NCBI GenBank assembly: GCA_050176585.1
Contig: JBFXHX010000009.1
Coordinates: 59,713 to 123,712, forward strand
Direction: 5' to 3'
Source: CAYYWP01 sp050176585
GTDB taxonomy: Bacteria; Desulfobacterota; Binatia; HRBIN30; CADEER01
Length of the DNA stretch: 64,000 bases
The translations under genes were made by a program, and so were the position numbers. The notes beneath the pieces are model-generated. The model made no database searches. It saw only the letters and a list, made by a program, of their open reading frames with translations, and was not told where the DNA came from. Position 1 is the stretch's first letter, and each line of letters opens with the position of its first letter. Positions 1 through 8,603 of the stretch are shown here, in pieces.

Positions 1-2
1 TC

Positions 3-557
3 GATGGGCGCGACAGCGCGACGCTCGATCCGGTCGCGCTGCGACGCAGCATGGGATACGTCGTCCAGGACGCCGGTCTGTTTCCGCATCTCACCGCGCT
101 CGACAACATCGAGGTGGTGCCCCGCCTGCTGGGCTGGCCGGCGCGGCGCCGCGCGGCGCGCGCGCGCGAGTTGCTGGACCTGGTCGGCCTCGACGCGGCG
201 GAGATCGGCGGGCGTTATCCCGTGCAGCTGAGCGGCGGCCAACGCCAACGCGTCGGTTTGGCGCGCGCGCTCGCCGCCGATCCAGCGGTCGTGCTGATGG
301 ATGAGCCGTTCGGCGCGCTCGATCCGCTGACCCGGCGCCGGTTGCAAGACGAGTTTCTCACGCTGCGGGCCCGCTTGCGCAAGACGGTGGTACTGGTCAC
401 GCACGACGTGCAGGAGGCGTTTCGACTGGCGGACACAGTGGCGCTGCTGCGCGATGGGCGCCTGGAGCAGGTCGGCGCCCCGGCCGAGCTGCAGCGCGCC
501 CCGGCCTCGCCGTTCGTCGCGGCGTTCGTCGGTGAAGCGACTGCGGAGCCGGCGTGA
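3..557 (+). CDS. ABC transporter ATP-binding protein, glycine betaine/choline type (5' truncated)
   Basis: This is the nucleotide-binding subunit of an importer, coupling ATP hydrolysis on the cytoplasmic face to uptake, probably of a quaternary amine osmoprotectant. The frame is open from the window edge, so the N-terminus with Walker A is missing. Visible in order are a Q-loop (VVQDAGLFPHLT), the signature LSGGQRQRVGLARAL, Walker B with D-loop (VLMDEPFGALDP) and the H-loop (VLVTHDVQEAF). The protein stops soon after the ATPase core (FVGEATAEPA), so it lacks the C-terminal CBS pair found in OpuCA-type subunits. Its stop codon overlaps the GTG start of the fused binding protein-permease, which supports translational coupling and the substrate guess. 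The family call is firm, the exact substrate is inferred. Confidence 0.93.
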   Translation, partial: DGRDSATLDPVALRRSMGYVVQDAGLFPHLTALDNIEVVPRLLGWPARRRAARARELLDLVGLDAAEIGGRYPVQLSGGQRQRVGLARALAADPAVVLMDEPFGALDPLTRRRLQDEFLTLRARLRKTVVLVTHDVQEAFRLADTVALLRDGRLEQVGAPAELQRAPASPFVAAFVGEATAEPA

Positions 558-2101
558 GCGGCCGCGCCCCGATCGCGACGGTGCTGCTGGCCCTGTGCAT
601 CGCGGTAGGCGCGCGTGCCGATCCGCAGCCGGTCGTGGTCGGCGCCAAGAAGTTCACGGAAAGCGCAATCCTCGCCGAGCTGATGGCACAGCTGCTCGAG
701 CAGCATGCGAGTGCGACCGTCACCCGCCGCATGAACCTGGCCGGCACGCAAGTGTGCTTCGACGGCTTGCGCACGGGCGCGCTCGACCTCTACGCCGAGT
801 ACACGGGCACCGGGCTGCGAAGTATTCTGGGCGACGCGGGCGCTGCCGGGAGCGCGAGCGCTGTCTACGCTCGCGTCAGCGAGGGCTTCCGCCGCCAGTA
901 CGACCTGGTATGGCTGGCGCCATTCGGCTTTGACAATACGTACGTGTTGATGATGCGCGCCGATCGGGCGGCGGCGCTCGGCATCCGCCGCATCAGCGAC
1001 TTGGCGGCGCATCCCTTGCGGTACGGGCTGTCGCACGAGTTTCTGCAGCGCCTCGACGGCATGATCGGCTTGCGCCGCACGTATCAGCTCAACGAAGCCA
1101 GCACCGTGGGGATGGAGCACGACCTCGCGTATCAGGCCCTGGCCGAGGGCACGATCGACGTCTCGGACGGCTATTCCACCGACGCCAAGATCGTCGCGTT
1201 CAACCTGGTCGCGCTCGAAGACGATCGGCATTTCTTCCCTCCGTATGAGGCGGCGCCGCTCGTCCGTGCCGACCTCCTCACCCGCGTGCCGAACGCAGGC
1301 GCCGCGCTCCGCCTCCTCGCCGGCCGCATGGACGACGCGGCGATGCGCCGGCTCAATTTCGCGGTCCAGGGCGAGCAGCGGGATCCGGCGGAGGTCGCCA
1401 GCAGCTTTTTGCAGGAGCTGGGCCTCGCCGATCGCGAACTCAGCGTTCCGCGCCGCGCGACCACGCTGTGGGCGACGCTCTGGGAGCGCCGCTATGTCAC
1501 GCTCCAGCTCACCCTGCGGCACCTCTTGCTCACCGGCACCGCGGTGCTGGCCGCCATCATCGTCGGCCTGCCGCTCGGCATCGCCGCCAGCCGGCGGCCC
1601 GCCGTGGCCGGAGTGGCGATTTCTGGCGCGGGCATCCTGCAGACCGTGCCCTCGATCGCGCTACTCGCCTTCATGTTGCCGCTGTTCGGCATCGGCGCCG
1701 CTCCGGCCATCGCCGCGTTGTTCCTCTACGGTCTGCTGCCGATTCTGCGCAACACCGTGGCGGGGCTCCGCAGCGTCGACACCCAACTGCTCGAGGTCGG
1801 CCGCGGGCTCGGCATGCGCGGGCGCGATCTCCTGTGGCGCGTGGAGCTGCCGATCGCCACCCCGGTGATCCTGGCGGGGATCCGCACCGCGGCCGTGATC
1901 AGCGTCGGCACCGCGACCCTCGCCGCCTTCATCGGCGCCGGCGGGCTCGGAGACCCGATCGTCACCGGGCTCTCGCTGACCGATACAAACCTGGTGCTGA
2001 GCGGCGCCCTACCGGCCGCGTTACTCGCCATCGCGGTCGACCTGCTGCTCCACGGCGTGGAGCGCGCCGCGACGCCGCGCGGGTTGCGCCCGGGGGGCTG
2101 A
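554..2101 (+). CDS. Fused substrate-binding protein and permease of a quaternary amine ABC importer (OpuAC-OpuAB type)
   Basis: This single 515-residue chain combines the solute-binding and membrane parts of an osmoprotectant importer. Residues 1-22 look like a signal or anchor segment. About 25-300 form an OpuAC-like binding domain (VVVGAKKFTESAILAELMAQ, then DLYAEYTGTGL). About 320-510 form a permease with several membrane spans and the EAA-like loop (LEVGRGLGMRGRDLLWRVELP) that contacts the ATPase. The GTG start overlaps the stop of the upstream ATPase gene in the 4-base GTGA arrangement. Fusions with the binding domain first are known for YehY/OpuC-like systems. Betaine, choline or a related compound is the likely cargo, but the binding pocket cannot be read confidently by eye. 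Confidence 0.92.
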   Translation: MSGRAPIATVLLALCIAVGARADPQPVVVGAKKFTESAILAELMAQLLEQHASATVTRRMNLAGTQVCFDGLRTGALDLYAEYTGTGLRSILGDAGAAGSASAVYARVSEGFRRQYDLVWLAPFGFDNTYVLMMRADRAAALGIRRISDLAAHPLRYGLSHEFLQRLDGMIGLRRTYQLNEASTVGMEHDLAYQALAEGTIDVSDGYSTDAKIVAFNLVALEDDRHFFPPYEAAPLVRADLLTRVPNAGAALRLLAGRMDDAAMRRLNFAVQGEQRDPAEVASSFLQELGLADRELSVPRRATTLWATLWERRYVTLQLTLRHLLLTGTAVLAAIIVGLPLGIAASRRPAVAGVAISGAGILQTVPSIALLAFMLPLFGIGAAPAIAALFLYGLLPILRNTVAGLRSVDTQLLEVGRGLGMRGRDLLWRVELPIATPVILAGIRTAAVISVGTATLAAFIGAGGLGDPIVTGLSLTDTNLVLSGALPAALLAIAVDLLLHGVERAATPRGLRPGG

Positions 2102-2113
2102 GCGCGCCCGCCC

Positions 2114-3391
2114 TCAGCCAGTCTTCTCGATGCGCTCCAAACCGCCCATGTATGGGCGCAGCACGTCGGGCACGGCGACGCTGCCGTCAGCCTGTTGATA
2201 CGCTTCGAGGATGGCGATCATGACGCGCGGCAGCGCGAGCCCCGAGCCGTTCAACGTGTGCACCAGGGCCGGCTTGGCGCCGGGGACCGGCCGGTAGCGT
2301 ATGCGCGCGCGGCGCGCCTGGTAGTCGCGAAAATTCGAGCAAGACGAAACTTCCAACCACTCGCCACACCCCGGAGCCCAGACTTCGACGTCGTATTTCA
2401 TCGCCGCCACGAAGCTCAGATCGCCAGTGCACATCTGTACGACGCGATGCCGCAGGCCCAAGCGCGCGCAGACATCTTCGGCGTCGCGCACCAGCGCCTC
2501 CAACTCGGCGTCGGAGGTCTCCGGAGCCACGAACTTCACCATCTCGACCTTGTCGAACTGATGGCCGCGCTTGATGCCACGCACGTCGCGTCCGGCCGAC
2601 ATCTTCTCGCGCCGAAAGCAGGGCGTGTAGGCGACGTGGTACACGGGCAAGCGGCCGGGCTCGAAGATTTCGTCGCGGTAGAGGTTGGTCACCGGCACCT
2701 CGGCGGTGGGCACGAACCAGAAATCCTCCTCCGCGTCGCGGTACATCGTATCGCCGAACTTCGGCAGCTGCCCAGTGCCCACCACGCATTCGGTGCGCAC
2801 CATCGCCGGCGGATAGACCTCGCGGTAGCCGTGCGCGCTCGTATGAAGGTCGAGCATCCAACTGATCAACGCCCGTTGCAGGCGGGCCCCGGCGCCGAGC
2901 AGCACGTAGAACCGCGAACCCGAGATCTTCACGCCGCGCTCGAAATCGATGATGCCGAGCGCCGGCCCCAGGTCCCAGTGCGGCTGCGGCGCGAATGCGA
3001 ACTCCGGCACGGCGCCGACTTCGCGCACGACGACATTCGCGCTCTCGTCGGGCCCCACCGGCACCGCCGCGTGCGGCAGGTTCGGAAGCTCCATCAAGGT
3101 GTTCTCGAAGGCGGCTTCGGCCTCCGCGACCTGCGCCTCCAGCGCACCAATGCGGTCGCCGAGCGCCCGCATATCGGCGACCACGCGCTCGCGCTCCGCC
3201 GGCGGCAGCTTGCCGACCGTCTTCGACGTCGCCGCGCGTGCGTTGCGCATCTGCTCGACTTCGGTGATCAGCGCCCGGCGCCGGGCATCGGCAGCGAGGA
3301 CGGCGTCGACAAGCTCAGGCGGCACCCCGACGGTGGCCAGCGCGCGCTTGGTCTCTTCGGGCTGTTCGCGAATGAGCTTGATATCGAGCAT
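2114..3391 (-). CDS. serS: Seryl-tRNA synthetase
   Basis: This cytoplasmic class II synthetase charges tRNA-Ser (and tRNA-Sec where present) with serine. The 425-residue product begins MLDIKLIREQPEE, the usual family start, so I prefer the ATG at 3391 over an in-frame start 18 bases upstream. Residues about 1-105 form the tRNA-binding coiled-coil arm. The catalytic core shows motif 2 (CFRREKMSAGRDVRGIKRGHQFDKVE) in split form around FRREK and HQFDKVE, and motif 3 (LNGSGLALPRVMIAILE) near the end. Length is normal for bacterial SerRS. It is followed on the same strand by no obvious partner and converges with the transporter genes at 2101. Confidence 0.98.
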   Translation of the reverse strand: MLDIKLIREQPEETKRALATVGVPPELVDAVLAADARRRALITEVEQMRNARAATSKTVGKLPPAERERVVADMRALGDRIGALEAQVAEAEAAFENTLMELPNLPHAAVPVGPDESANVVVREVGAVPEFAFAPQPHWDLGPALGIIDFERGVKISGSRFYVLLGAGARLQRALISWMLDLHTSAHGYREVYPPAMVRTECVVGTGQLPKFGDTMYRDAEEDFWFVPTAEVPVTNLYRDEIFEPGRLPVYHVAYTPCFRREKMSAGRDVRGIKRGHQFDKVEMVKFVAPETSDAELEALVRDAEDVCARLGLRHRVVQMCTGDLSFVAAMKYDVEVWAPGCGEWLEVSSCSNFRDYQARRARIRYRPVPGAKPALVHTLNGSGLALPRVMIAILEAYQQADGSVAVPDVLRPYMGGLERIEKTG

Positions 3392-3439
3392 CCATCTGGC
3401 GGGTAGCACGCTCGTCCCGGCCGAATCTAGCCGTCCCGG

Positions 3440-3811
3440 TCAGCCATTGGCCGTGAACGCATCGCGCACCAGCTCGCACGCGGCCCCCTCAGCCGTCAGC
3501 CAGACCGCCACGACGTCGAAGCGCACCAGCCGGTCGCTCAAGCCGTGACGGACGAGGAAGTGCTCGGCCGCGCGCCGCAACCGCCGCTGTTTCACCGGCG
3601 TCACCGATTCGATTGGTGGACCCCATCCCGGACCCCGCCGGGTTTTCACCTCCACGAACGCCACCGTGCGGCCGTCCAGCGCAACCAGATCGATCTCGCC
3701 CTGCGGGCAGCGGTAATTGCGGGCGAGGATGACGTACCGCGCGCGGATCAGATGCTGCTCCGCCGCGCGCTCACCCGCCGCGCCGCGCACCATCGCCACT
3801 GGGCGCGGCAT
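3440..3811 (-). CDS. yraN: UPF0102 family protein (YraN-like, endonuclease fold)
   Basis: A 123-residue member of the YraN/UPF0102 family, which has a restriction-endonuclease-like fold and is presumed to act on nucleic acid; its cellular role is not settled. The diagnostic stretch is ARNYRCPQGEIDLVALDGRT followed by VAFVEVKTRRG, giving the E-D and E-V-K residues of a PD-(D/E)XK-type site. The C-terminus reads VRFDVVAV, also typical. It lies between serS downstream and the regulator-like gene upstream, all on the minus strand, with a 3-base gap to the latter, so co-transcription is likely. Family call is firm; activity is unproven. Confidence 0.93.
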   Translation of the reverse strand: MPRPVAMVRGAAGERAAEQHLIRARYVILARNYRCPQGEIDLVALDGRTVAFVEVKTRRGPGWGPPIESVTPVKQRRLRRAAEHFLVRHGLSDRLVRFDVVAVWLTAEGAACELVRDAFTANG

Positions 3812-3814
3812 TGT

Positions 3815-4891
3815 TCACATCTCCCATTCGATCCGGCGATCCGGTTCGTAACAGCAGAATGTGCCGGTCTTGATCGCATTGGTGAAATGGCGCCATAGCG
3901 CCTCATCGTGCCGGCGGATCACGCGAAGTGCCGCCGTGATGCAGTTGCGCACGTTCACCCGCGCGCGTTCCTGCATGGCCGACCGGCCACTGCCCACCGC
4001 GAGCTCGCGCGCCAGCATGGCGCGTTCGCGCTGGATCTGCACCATCCGACCGCCGTCGTTGTCGTGCCGCGCCGCCTCTTCTTCGCAGGCGAGCTCCCGC
4101 CAGCGCGTCCGATACTCGGCGCGGGCGCGGCGGTCGGGTCCGGCGACGGCGGCATCGTTTGCGGCAACCCGCAGCCCGTGCTCGCCGACCTCGCTGGCGC
4201 GCAAATGCGTGTCCGGCGGCGTGGCGAGCCCGGCGAGGTCGAGCACGTAGACTTGCTCATGCGGACGGCGCAGCAACTCGGCGATGTACTCGAACCCGCG
4301 CCGGCTCCGCACGCGCGTGACGCGGCCGTCGCGCACGAGGGTCCAGTAATCGCCTTCGCGCCGGAACGCGTAGCGCAGTGCGGGCTCGCCGCCCGTGTCC
4401 GTGCGGGGCCCCGCGGCCGTATCGAGTCCATGAACCGCCAGTAGATCGGCCAGCACGCGCTCGGCCCGCAGGTCGTCGCCCGGCCCACCGCGCGCCAGCA
4501 AGACGCGGGCGTAGGCGACGCTCGCAAGCGCCGCCTGCAGGCCGGCACCACTCGCTGACGCGGCGCGCAGGGCGCGGTCCAAGTGCGCCGCGGCGCTGTC
4601 CCAACGCCCCAACGTACTGGCCAGCAAGCCGAGGCAGTATGCCACCGCGCCGATCCAGAACCCCGCGCGGTCGTCCGCCCGCGCGGCGAACGTGGCCAGC
4701 AGCGCATAGAGCACCTCGGCACCGGCCGTGTCGCCGCGCGCATTGCATCGCTCGCACAACATCAACACGTCGCCCAGCCTAAACACCTCGTCGGGCAGAT
4801 CCGCGAGGCGCCGCGACGCCAAAAACTCCCGCGCCCGCTGCGTCACGGGCAGCAGCGGTGCGTATTCGGAGAGTCGCTCGTCTGTGGTCAT
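3815..4891 (-). CDS. Regulator-like protein: helical N-terminal region plus stand-alone C-terminal domain of large ATPase/LuxR-type proteins
   Basis: The 358-residue product has an alpha-helical N-terminal half (about 1-150) resembling TPR-type repeats, including a GRWDSAAAHLDRALR helix pair. The C-terminal half (about 165-358) starts YAFRREGDYWTLVRDGRVTRVRS and ends RARVNVRNCITAALRVIRRHD...TGTFCCYEP. I recognise this as the conserved tail found at the end of large AAA-ATPase or LuxR-like signalling proteins. Here the ATPase part is absent, so the tail stands with only a helical module. It is divergent from a PadR repressor across a 217-bp spacer and probably co-transcribed with yraN. A sensing or protein-protein role is inference; no catalytic motif was seen. 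Confidence 0.75.
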   Translation of the reverse strand: MTTDERLSEYAPLLPVTQRAREFLASRRLADLPDEVFRLGDVLMLCERCNARGDTAGAEVLYALLATFAARADDRAGFWIGAVAYCLGLLASTLGRWDSAAAHLDRALRAASASGAGLQAALASVAYARVLLARGGPGDDLRAERVLADLLAVHGLDTAAGPRTDTGGEPALRYAFRREGDYWTLVRDGRVTRVRSRRGFEYIAELLRRPHEQVYVLDLAGLATPPDTHLRASEVGEHGLRVAANDAAVAGPDRRARAEYRTRWRELACEEEAARHDNDGGRMVQIQRERAMLARELAVGSGRSAMQERARVNVRNCITAALRVIRRHDEALWRHFTNAIKTGTFCCYEPDRRIEWEM

Positions 4892-5062
4892 TGACTGCTC
4901 GTCTGCAGCGACGCCGGGTACCGCTCCTCGCGCGCGCGTTCAATGAGGTGAGTTACTCGATATGCGCTAGTCCATGTCGATACTCGCTGCGCAGCTCCAT
5001 ATCGCTGTCGCGCACTGGTCACTGCTGCCACTGTATGCGCGGCAACTACGCAAAGATGATTC

Positions 5063-5074
5063 TTGACTGGTCAA
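5063..5074. promoter_or_regulatory. Perfect inverted repeat TTGAC-TG-GTCAA upstream of the PadR gene
   Basis: Five-base arms separated by two bases lie 35 bp before the PadR start codon. The left arm also reads as a -35 box (TTGACT), with a weak -10 candidate TATCGA about 18 bases downstream. PadR proteins are commonly autorepressors binding such dyads, so this is a plausible self-operator overlapping the promoter; that role is inferred from position. Confidence 0.5.
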
Positions 5075-5108
5075 AAACTCCCCTGGTATCGACTCCACAG
5101 GTACCGCC

Positions 5109-5768
5109 ATGTTTCGGTTTCTCATTCTCGGGTTGCTGCGCAGCGGAGTTCCCCTGCACGGGTATGCGCTGGTGAAGGAATATCGCGAGCGCTCGGGGGC
5201 GGACGTGAGCACCGGGAACTTTTACCGCGAGCTGCAGCGCCTGGTCCTCGACGGCCTGATCCAGAGCACCGAGAACCCGCCGGACGCCGACGCCCGCCGG
5301 ACGCCGTACGCGATCACTCCGGTCGGAGTGCGCGCATTCGATGATTGGTTATCGGCTTCCGATCTCGCGTTCAGCGGGTTCTCAGAGGACGAGCTCTCGG
5401 CGCGCGCCCTGTTCGTCGAGGACGCGCCCCCGGAGGCGGTGCTGCAACTGCTCGACCGCCTGCAGGAGAACACCTGGCTCGCCGGCAAAGCGCTGGAGCG
5501 CGCGCGCCTCACGGTGGCAAACAGCCCCGCTCCGGCGCAAAGCGGCAGGCGGTTTCGGGCCCTGCCGTTACTCCTGAGCCGGCGGCTGAAGCGCACCGCA
5601 GCCGATGCCGAGTTTCTCGAGGAACTGCGCAAGGCCTACGTCGCGCATCGCGCGGCGCTCGCCGCGGCTGCGGCACCGCCACCTGCGCCGGCTGCGCCGG
5701 CGCGGTTGGGCCCGGCGCGCAAGGGCCCATCGCCCGCCCCGCCAGCGGCGCCGCGCCGGCGAGCCTGA
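5109..5768 (+). CDS. PadR family transcriptional regulator
   Basis: A 219-residue DNA-binding repressor. Residues about 1-85 form the PadR winged helix (FLILGLLRSGVPLHGYALVKEY, GNFYRELQRLVLDGLI, RTPYAITPVGVRAFDDWL). Residues about 95-185 are helical (Vir_C-like effector/dimerisation region). The last 35 residues are an Ala/Pro-rich low-complexity tail. The ATG at 5109 gives the usual N-terminus. The gene is divergent from the regulator-like gene ending its 5' side at 4891, and a perfect 12-bp dyad sits just upstream, suggesting autoregulation and possibly control of the divergent gene. The inducer is unknown. Confidence 0.92.
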   Translation: MFRFLILGLLRSGVPLHGYALVKEYRERSGADVSTGNFYRELQRLVLDGLIQSTENPPDADARRTPYAITPVGVRAFDDWLSASDLAFSGFSEDELSARALFVEDAPPEAVLQLLDRLQENTWLAGKALERARLTVANSPAPAQSGRRFRALPLLLSRRLKRTAADAEFLEELRKAYVAHRAALAAAAAPPPAPAAPARLGPARKGPSPAPPAAPRRRA

Positions 5769-5799
5769 CCGCATACGGTGCGGCGGCGCGGCCGCGCCG

Positions 5800-6909
5800 T
5801 CAGTAGGGGCGATGGCAGAACGGCTGGATCGGCACGCTGGTCGCCCGATCCATGATCAGCTCGGCGATCAGCTGCGCCGTGACCGGCGCGAGGAGGATCC
5901 CGTTGCGATGATGTCCGCACGCGACGGCGACGTTCTGCAGCCCCGCCACGGGTCCGATGATCGGCCGACCCAGCAGCGACCACGGGCGGATTCCAGACCA
6001 CACGCGCACCACAGGCGCAGAGCCTAGACTGGGCACCATGCGCACGGCGCGCCCCAGCAGGAGCGCGGCGTTGCGGGCCGTCACCGCCTTCTCCATCGCG
6101 CCGCGGGCGGTCGTGGCGCCGATCAAGACATCGCCGTTCGGCCGCGGGACCAGGTAACCGTCGCGCCACACGAGCGGCTGCCGCAGCGCCGCGCGCGGCT
6201 TCAGAGCGAACATCTCGCCCCGATCGCCGCGCACGGGAATCGGCACGCCCAACATCTCACCGATCTCCGCGGACCAGGCACCCGCGGCCACTACGACGTG
6301 ACCGGGGCTGAAGTCGTCGCCGCCGACCTCCAGCCGAACGACCCGCCGCCCATCGAGCCCGATGCGGCGCACCGGCGCGCCCAGGCGAAACTCGACGCCG
6401 CTCTTCACCGCCGCCGCGTGCAGCGCTTCCACCAGCCGCCCGTTATTGATCGTGCGCTCGTCGTGGAAGCGCACCCCCAAGCGCACGGCGGGATTGACCT
6501 CGGGGTACGCTTGGCGGACGGCATCGCCGTCCAGCCGCTCGATTGCAAACCCCTGGTCGATGCGTCGCTGCGCGAATCGATCGAGCCGTTCGGCTTCGCG
6601 GCTGGTGAAGGCCAACTCCGCCAGCGGCGCTCCGCCGTATTCGACGTCGATAGCCGTCTCGGCCCGCAGCTCTTCTACCAAGGCCGGATAGAGCGCCATG
6701 CCGGCGCGTTTCAACTCGAACAAGGCGCCGCGGCTGTCACGGCCGCTGGCGAGCGACAGCAGCCCGGCCGCGGCGTTAGACGCCTCGGCGCCGGGTTCAC
6801 CGCGATCGATGACCACCACGCGGCCAGCGCCGCGGCGCGCCAACGCCCGCGCGGTCGCACAGCCGATGATGCCCGCACCGATGATGACGACGTCTGCAGT
6901 ATGGAGCAC
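5800..6909 (-). CDS. thiO: FAD-dependent glycine oxidase-like enzyme (ThiO/DAO family)
   Basis: This 369-residue flavoenzyme belongs to the D-amino-acid oxidase superfamily. ThiO oxidises glycine to the imine used for thiazole synthesis in thiamine formation. An N-terminal Rossmann motif (VVIIGAGIIGCATARALARRG) is followed by the ThiO-type EASNAAAGLLS segment, and the C-terminal part shows VVRVWSGIRPWSLLGRPIIGP and VACGHHRNGILLAP, a close match to the flavin-contacting tail of glycine oxidases. No thiS, thiG or thiC lies nearby, so the pathway assignment rests on sequence only; a related amine oxidase activity is possible. Confidence 0.88.
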   Translation of the reverse strand: MLHTADVVIIGAGIIGCATARALARRGAGRVVVIDRGEPGAEASNAAAGLLSLASGRDSRGALFELKRAGMALYPALVEELRAETAIDVEYGGAPLAELAFTSREAERLDRFAQRRIDQGFAIERLDGDAVRQAYPEVNPAVRLGVRFHDERTINNGRLVEALHAAAVKSGVEFRLGAPVRRIGLDGRRVVRLEVGGDDFSPGHVVVAAGAWSAEIGEMLGVPIPVRGDRGEMFALKPRAALRQPLVWRDGYLVPRPNGDVLIGATTARGAMEKAVTARNAALLLGRAVRMVPSLGSAPVVRVWSGIRPWSLLGRPIIGPVAGLQNVAVACGHHRNGILLAPVTAQLIAELIMDRATSVPIQPFCHRPY

Positions 6910-7225
6910 GCGGCATCCCTTAGCGCGCGCCTTCCACCAGGTCCACGCGCCCGTACGGCCAACGAAGTGAGCTGGGCCGCCGCAGTTGCCCGCGCTCCGC
7001 TGATCCGCGCTTGCTGTGGCGCAAGCCCCCGTGCTCGCGACCGCGCGTCGAGGCCCGGAGGCATCCGCGCGCGCGGTCTGGCGGCGCCGCCCGGGAGCTT
7101 CGCCGTGCGGCAGTGCGATTCGTCCCTCGAACGTCTGCCAGGCAAAGCGGCTTCGCCTTCAGGCCTCGACGCGCCCTTCGGGTGCCGCGGCGCCGGAGAC
7201 GCGGGCGGCGGCGTTTGCCCGCGGG
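6910..7225. other. Intergenic region without recognised gene
   Basis: This 316-bp stretch lies upstream of the glycine oxidase-like gene and downstream of the small exported protein, both on the minus strand. It is very GC-rich and contains only out-of-frame reading frames. No terminator, dyad or promoter stood out convincingly. Confidence 0.5.
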
Positions 7226-7573
7226 TCAGGGCTCGGTCACGTGCATGCGGAATTGCATATCACCGATGTACAGCGGCTCCTCGCCGTAGAGCATCTGTGG
7301 CTGCAGGAATCCCTGGCCGTCGGTCAGGTTCCAGATGTCCTGCGCGGCCCGCTGATTACCCGCGGTAAGCCATCCCGTCATGCCTCCTACGAGCCCACCG
7401 ACCGCGGTCACCGCCAATCGCACGGGTACGAAGACGACGTTCGCCGCTGCGGCCAGGGCTGCCGAGCCCGGGTGCGGCGTATGCGGCTGGACCGGCTGCA
7501 ACTGGGCATTCCCCGGCGCAGCACCTATCATTGCACACGCAGTGACGCTCAGTGCGAGATGACGGATTCGCAT
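7226..7573 (-). CDS. Small exported protein of unknown function
   Basis: I choose the ATG at 7573 because a strong ribosome-binding site (GGAGGGG) precedes it by three bases and the product then begins with a clear signal peptide (MRIRHLALSVTACAMIGAAPGNAQ, given here in effect as residues 1-24). The mature part of about 90 residues has a Gly/Val/Ala-rich hydrophobic stretch (about 46-70), probably membrane-inserting, and a conserved-looking polar tail containing DGQGFLQPQMLYGEEPLYIG. It is divergent from the MBL hydrolase with a 97-bp spacer that must hold both promoters. I do not recognise the family. Confidence 0.75.
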   Translation of the reverse strand: MRIRHLALSVTACAMIGAAPGNAQLQPVQPHTPHPGSAALAAAANVVFVPVRLAVTAVGGLVGGMTGWLTAGNQRAAQDIWNLTDGQGFLQPQMLYGEEPLYIGDMQFRMHVTEP

Positions 7574-7670
7574 GCTCCCCTCCACGAACGGCGCGACCAT
7601 AGCGGGGAGGCCGTACCCTGTCAGCACGAAATTGACCCGCGGCGGGTCGGCTGGCAGTGAGCAAGTGCAT

Positions 7671-8603
7671 ATGCAGGACACCGATCGCAGCTTCGGCCGG
7701 GTGACCGTGTTGGTCGGCGAGAAGACCGGGAAGTACCCCGACGGCAACTCGCTCTGGATCCGCGGCCGGGATACCGTCGCCGTCGTCGACCCCTCGCTGA
7801 GCGTCTCGCGCCGCGGCGCCGAGCTCGGGCACGTGAACTGCGTCGCCCACAGCCACGTGCACGAGGACCACGTGGCCGGCCTGTGGCGGTTTCCCAGCGC
7901 GCGTGTTTACGCGCCGCGCGCCGACCTGCTGGGCCTGCACAGTCTCGATGGGCTCATGGCGATGTACGGATACCGCGAGATTTCCCCGGAGCTCGGCCCC
8001 GCGATGCGGCAGTGGCTCGTCGAGCAGTTCCATTACGCGGAGCGCCCGGATGCCCTGCCCTACGACGACGGCTGGGTGCTCGACCTGGGCGGCACGGCGA
8101 TTCACGCCATTCACCTGCCCGGCCATACCCGCGGGCATTCGGTGCTGCTCATCGAACCCGAAGGCGTGTTGTTCCTCGGCGACATCGACCTCACCGGATT
8201 CGGCCCGTACTACGGTGACGCCTGGTCCAACCTGGAGAATTTCGAGCGCTCGCTGGAGCGGGTGCGCGACATCCCCGCCCGCGTATGGGTCTCGTTTCAC
8301 CAGGCGGGCGTCATCGAGGATCGCGCGACCTTCTCGGCCAAGCTGGACCGCTTCAGCAGCCGCATCGCCGAACGCGACCGCGCGCTGCTCGAGTACCTCG
8401 AACAGCCGCGCACCCTGCCCGAGTTGGTGGCTCACCGCTTTCTCTATCCGCCACACGCCCAGTGGTTGTTCGTCGATTGCGCCGAACGGCGGACAATCGC
8501 ACAGCATCTCGCCCGGCTGACCGCGGCCGGGTACATCGAAGCCTGTGGACCGGATACGTGGGTCGCGCGCGCAACCGCCCGCCCGCGCCACCCGGGCGTA
8601 TGA
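7671..8603 (+). CDS. MBL-fold metallohydrolase
   Basis: A 310-residue metallo-beta-lactamase-fold enzyme. The metal motif HSHVHEDH (about residues 61-68) supplies the HxHxDH ligands; further ligands are likely in HLPGHTRGHSVLL and FLGDIDLTGFGPYYG. The C-terminal 80 residues (ALLEYLEQPRTLPELVAHRF onward) resemble the winged-helix-like tail found in several MBL hydrolases of the glyoxalase II/LACTB2 type. I take the ATG at 7671 rather than longer in-frame starts because family similarity begins at VTVLVGEKTGKYPDGN. The stop overlaps the next start (ATGA), so it is coupled to the FAD oxidoreductase. Substrate unknown. Confidence 0.9.
   Translation: MQDTDRSFGRVTVLVGEKTGKYPDGNSLWIRGRDTVAVVDPSLSVSRRGAELGHVNCVAHSHVHEDHVAGLWRFPSARVYAPRADLLGLHSLDGLMAMYGYREISPELGPAMRQWLVEQFHYAERPDALPYDDGWVLDLGGTAIHAIHLPGHTRGHSVLLIEPEGVLFLGDIDLTGFGPYYGDAWSNLENFERSLERVRDIPARVWVSFHQAGVIEDRATFSAKLDRFSSRIAERDRALLEYLEQPRTLPELVAHRFLYPPHAQWLFVDCAERRTIAQHLARLTAAGYIEACGPDTWVARATARPRHPGV

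Noticed and set aside
215..1522. 435-codon minus-strand frame opposite the ABC importer genes
   Set aside because: It is a high-GC shadow: it spans two genes with clear domains on the other strand and has Arg/Ala-rich composition without domains.
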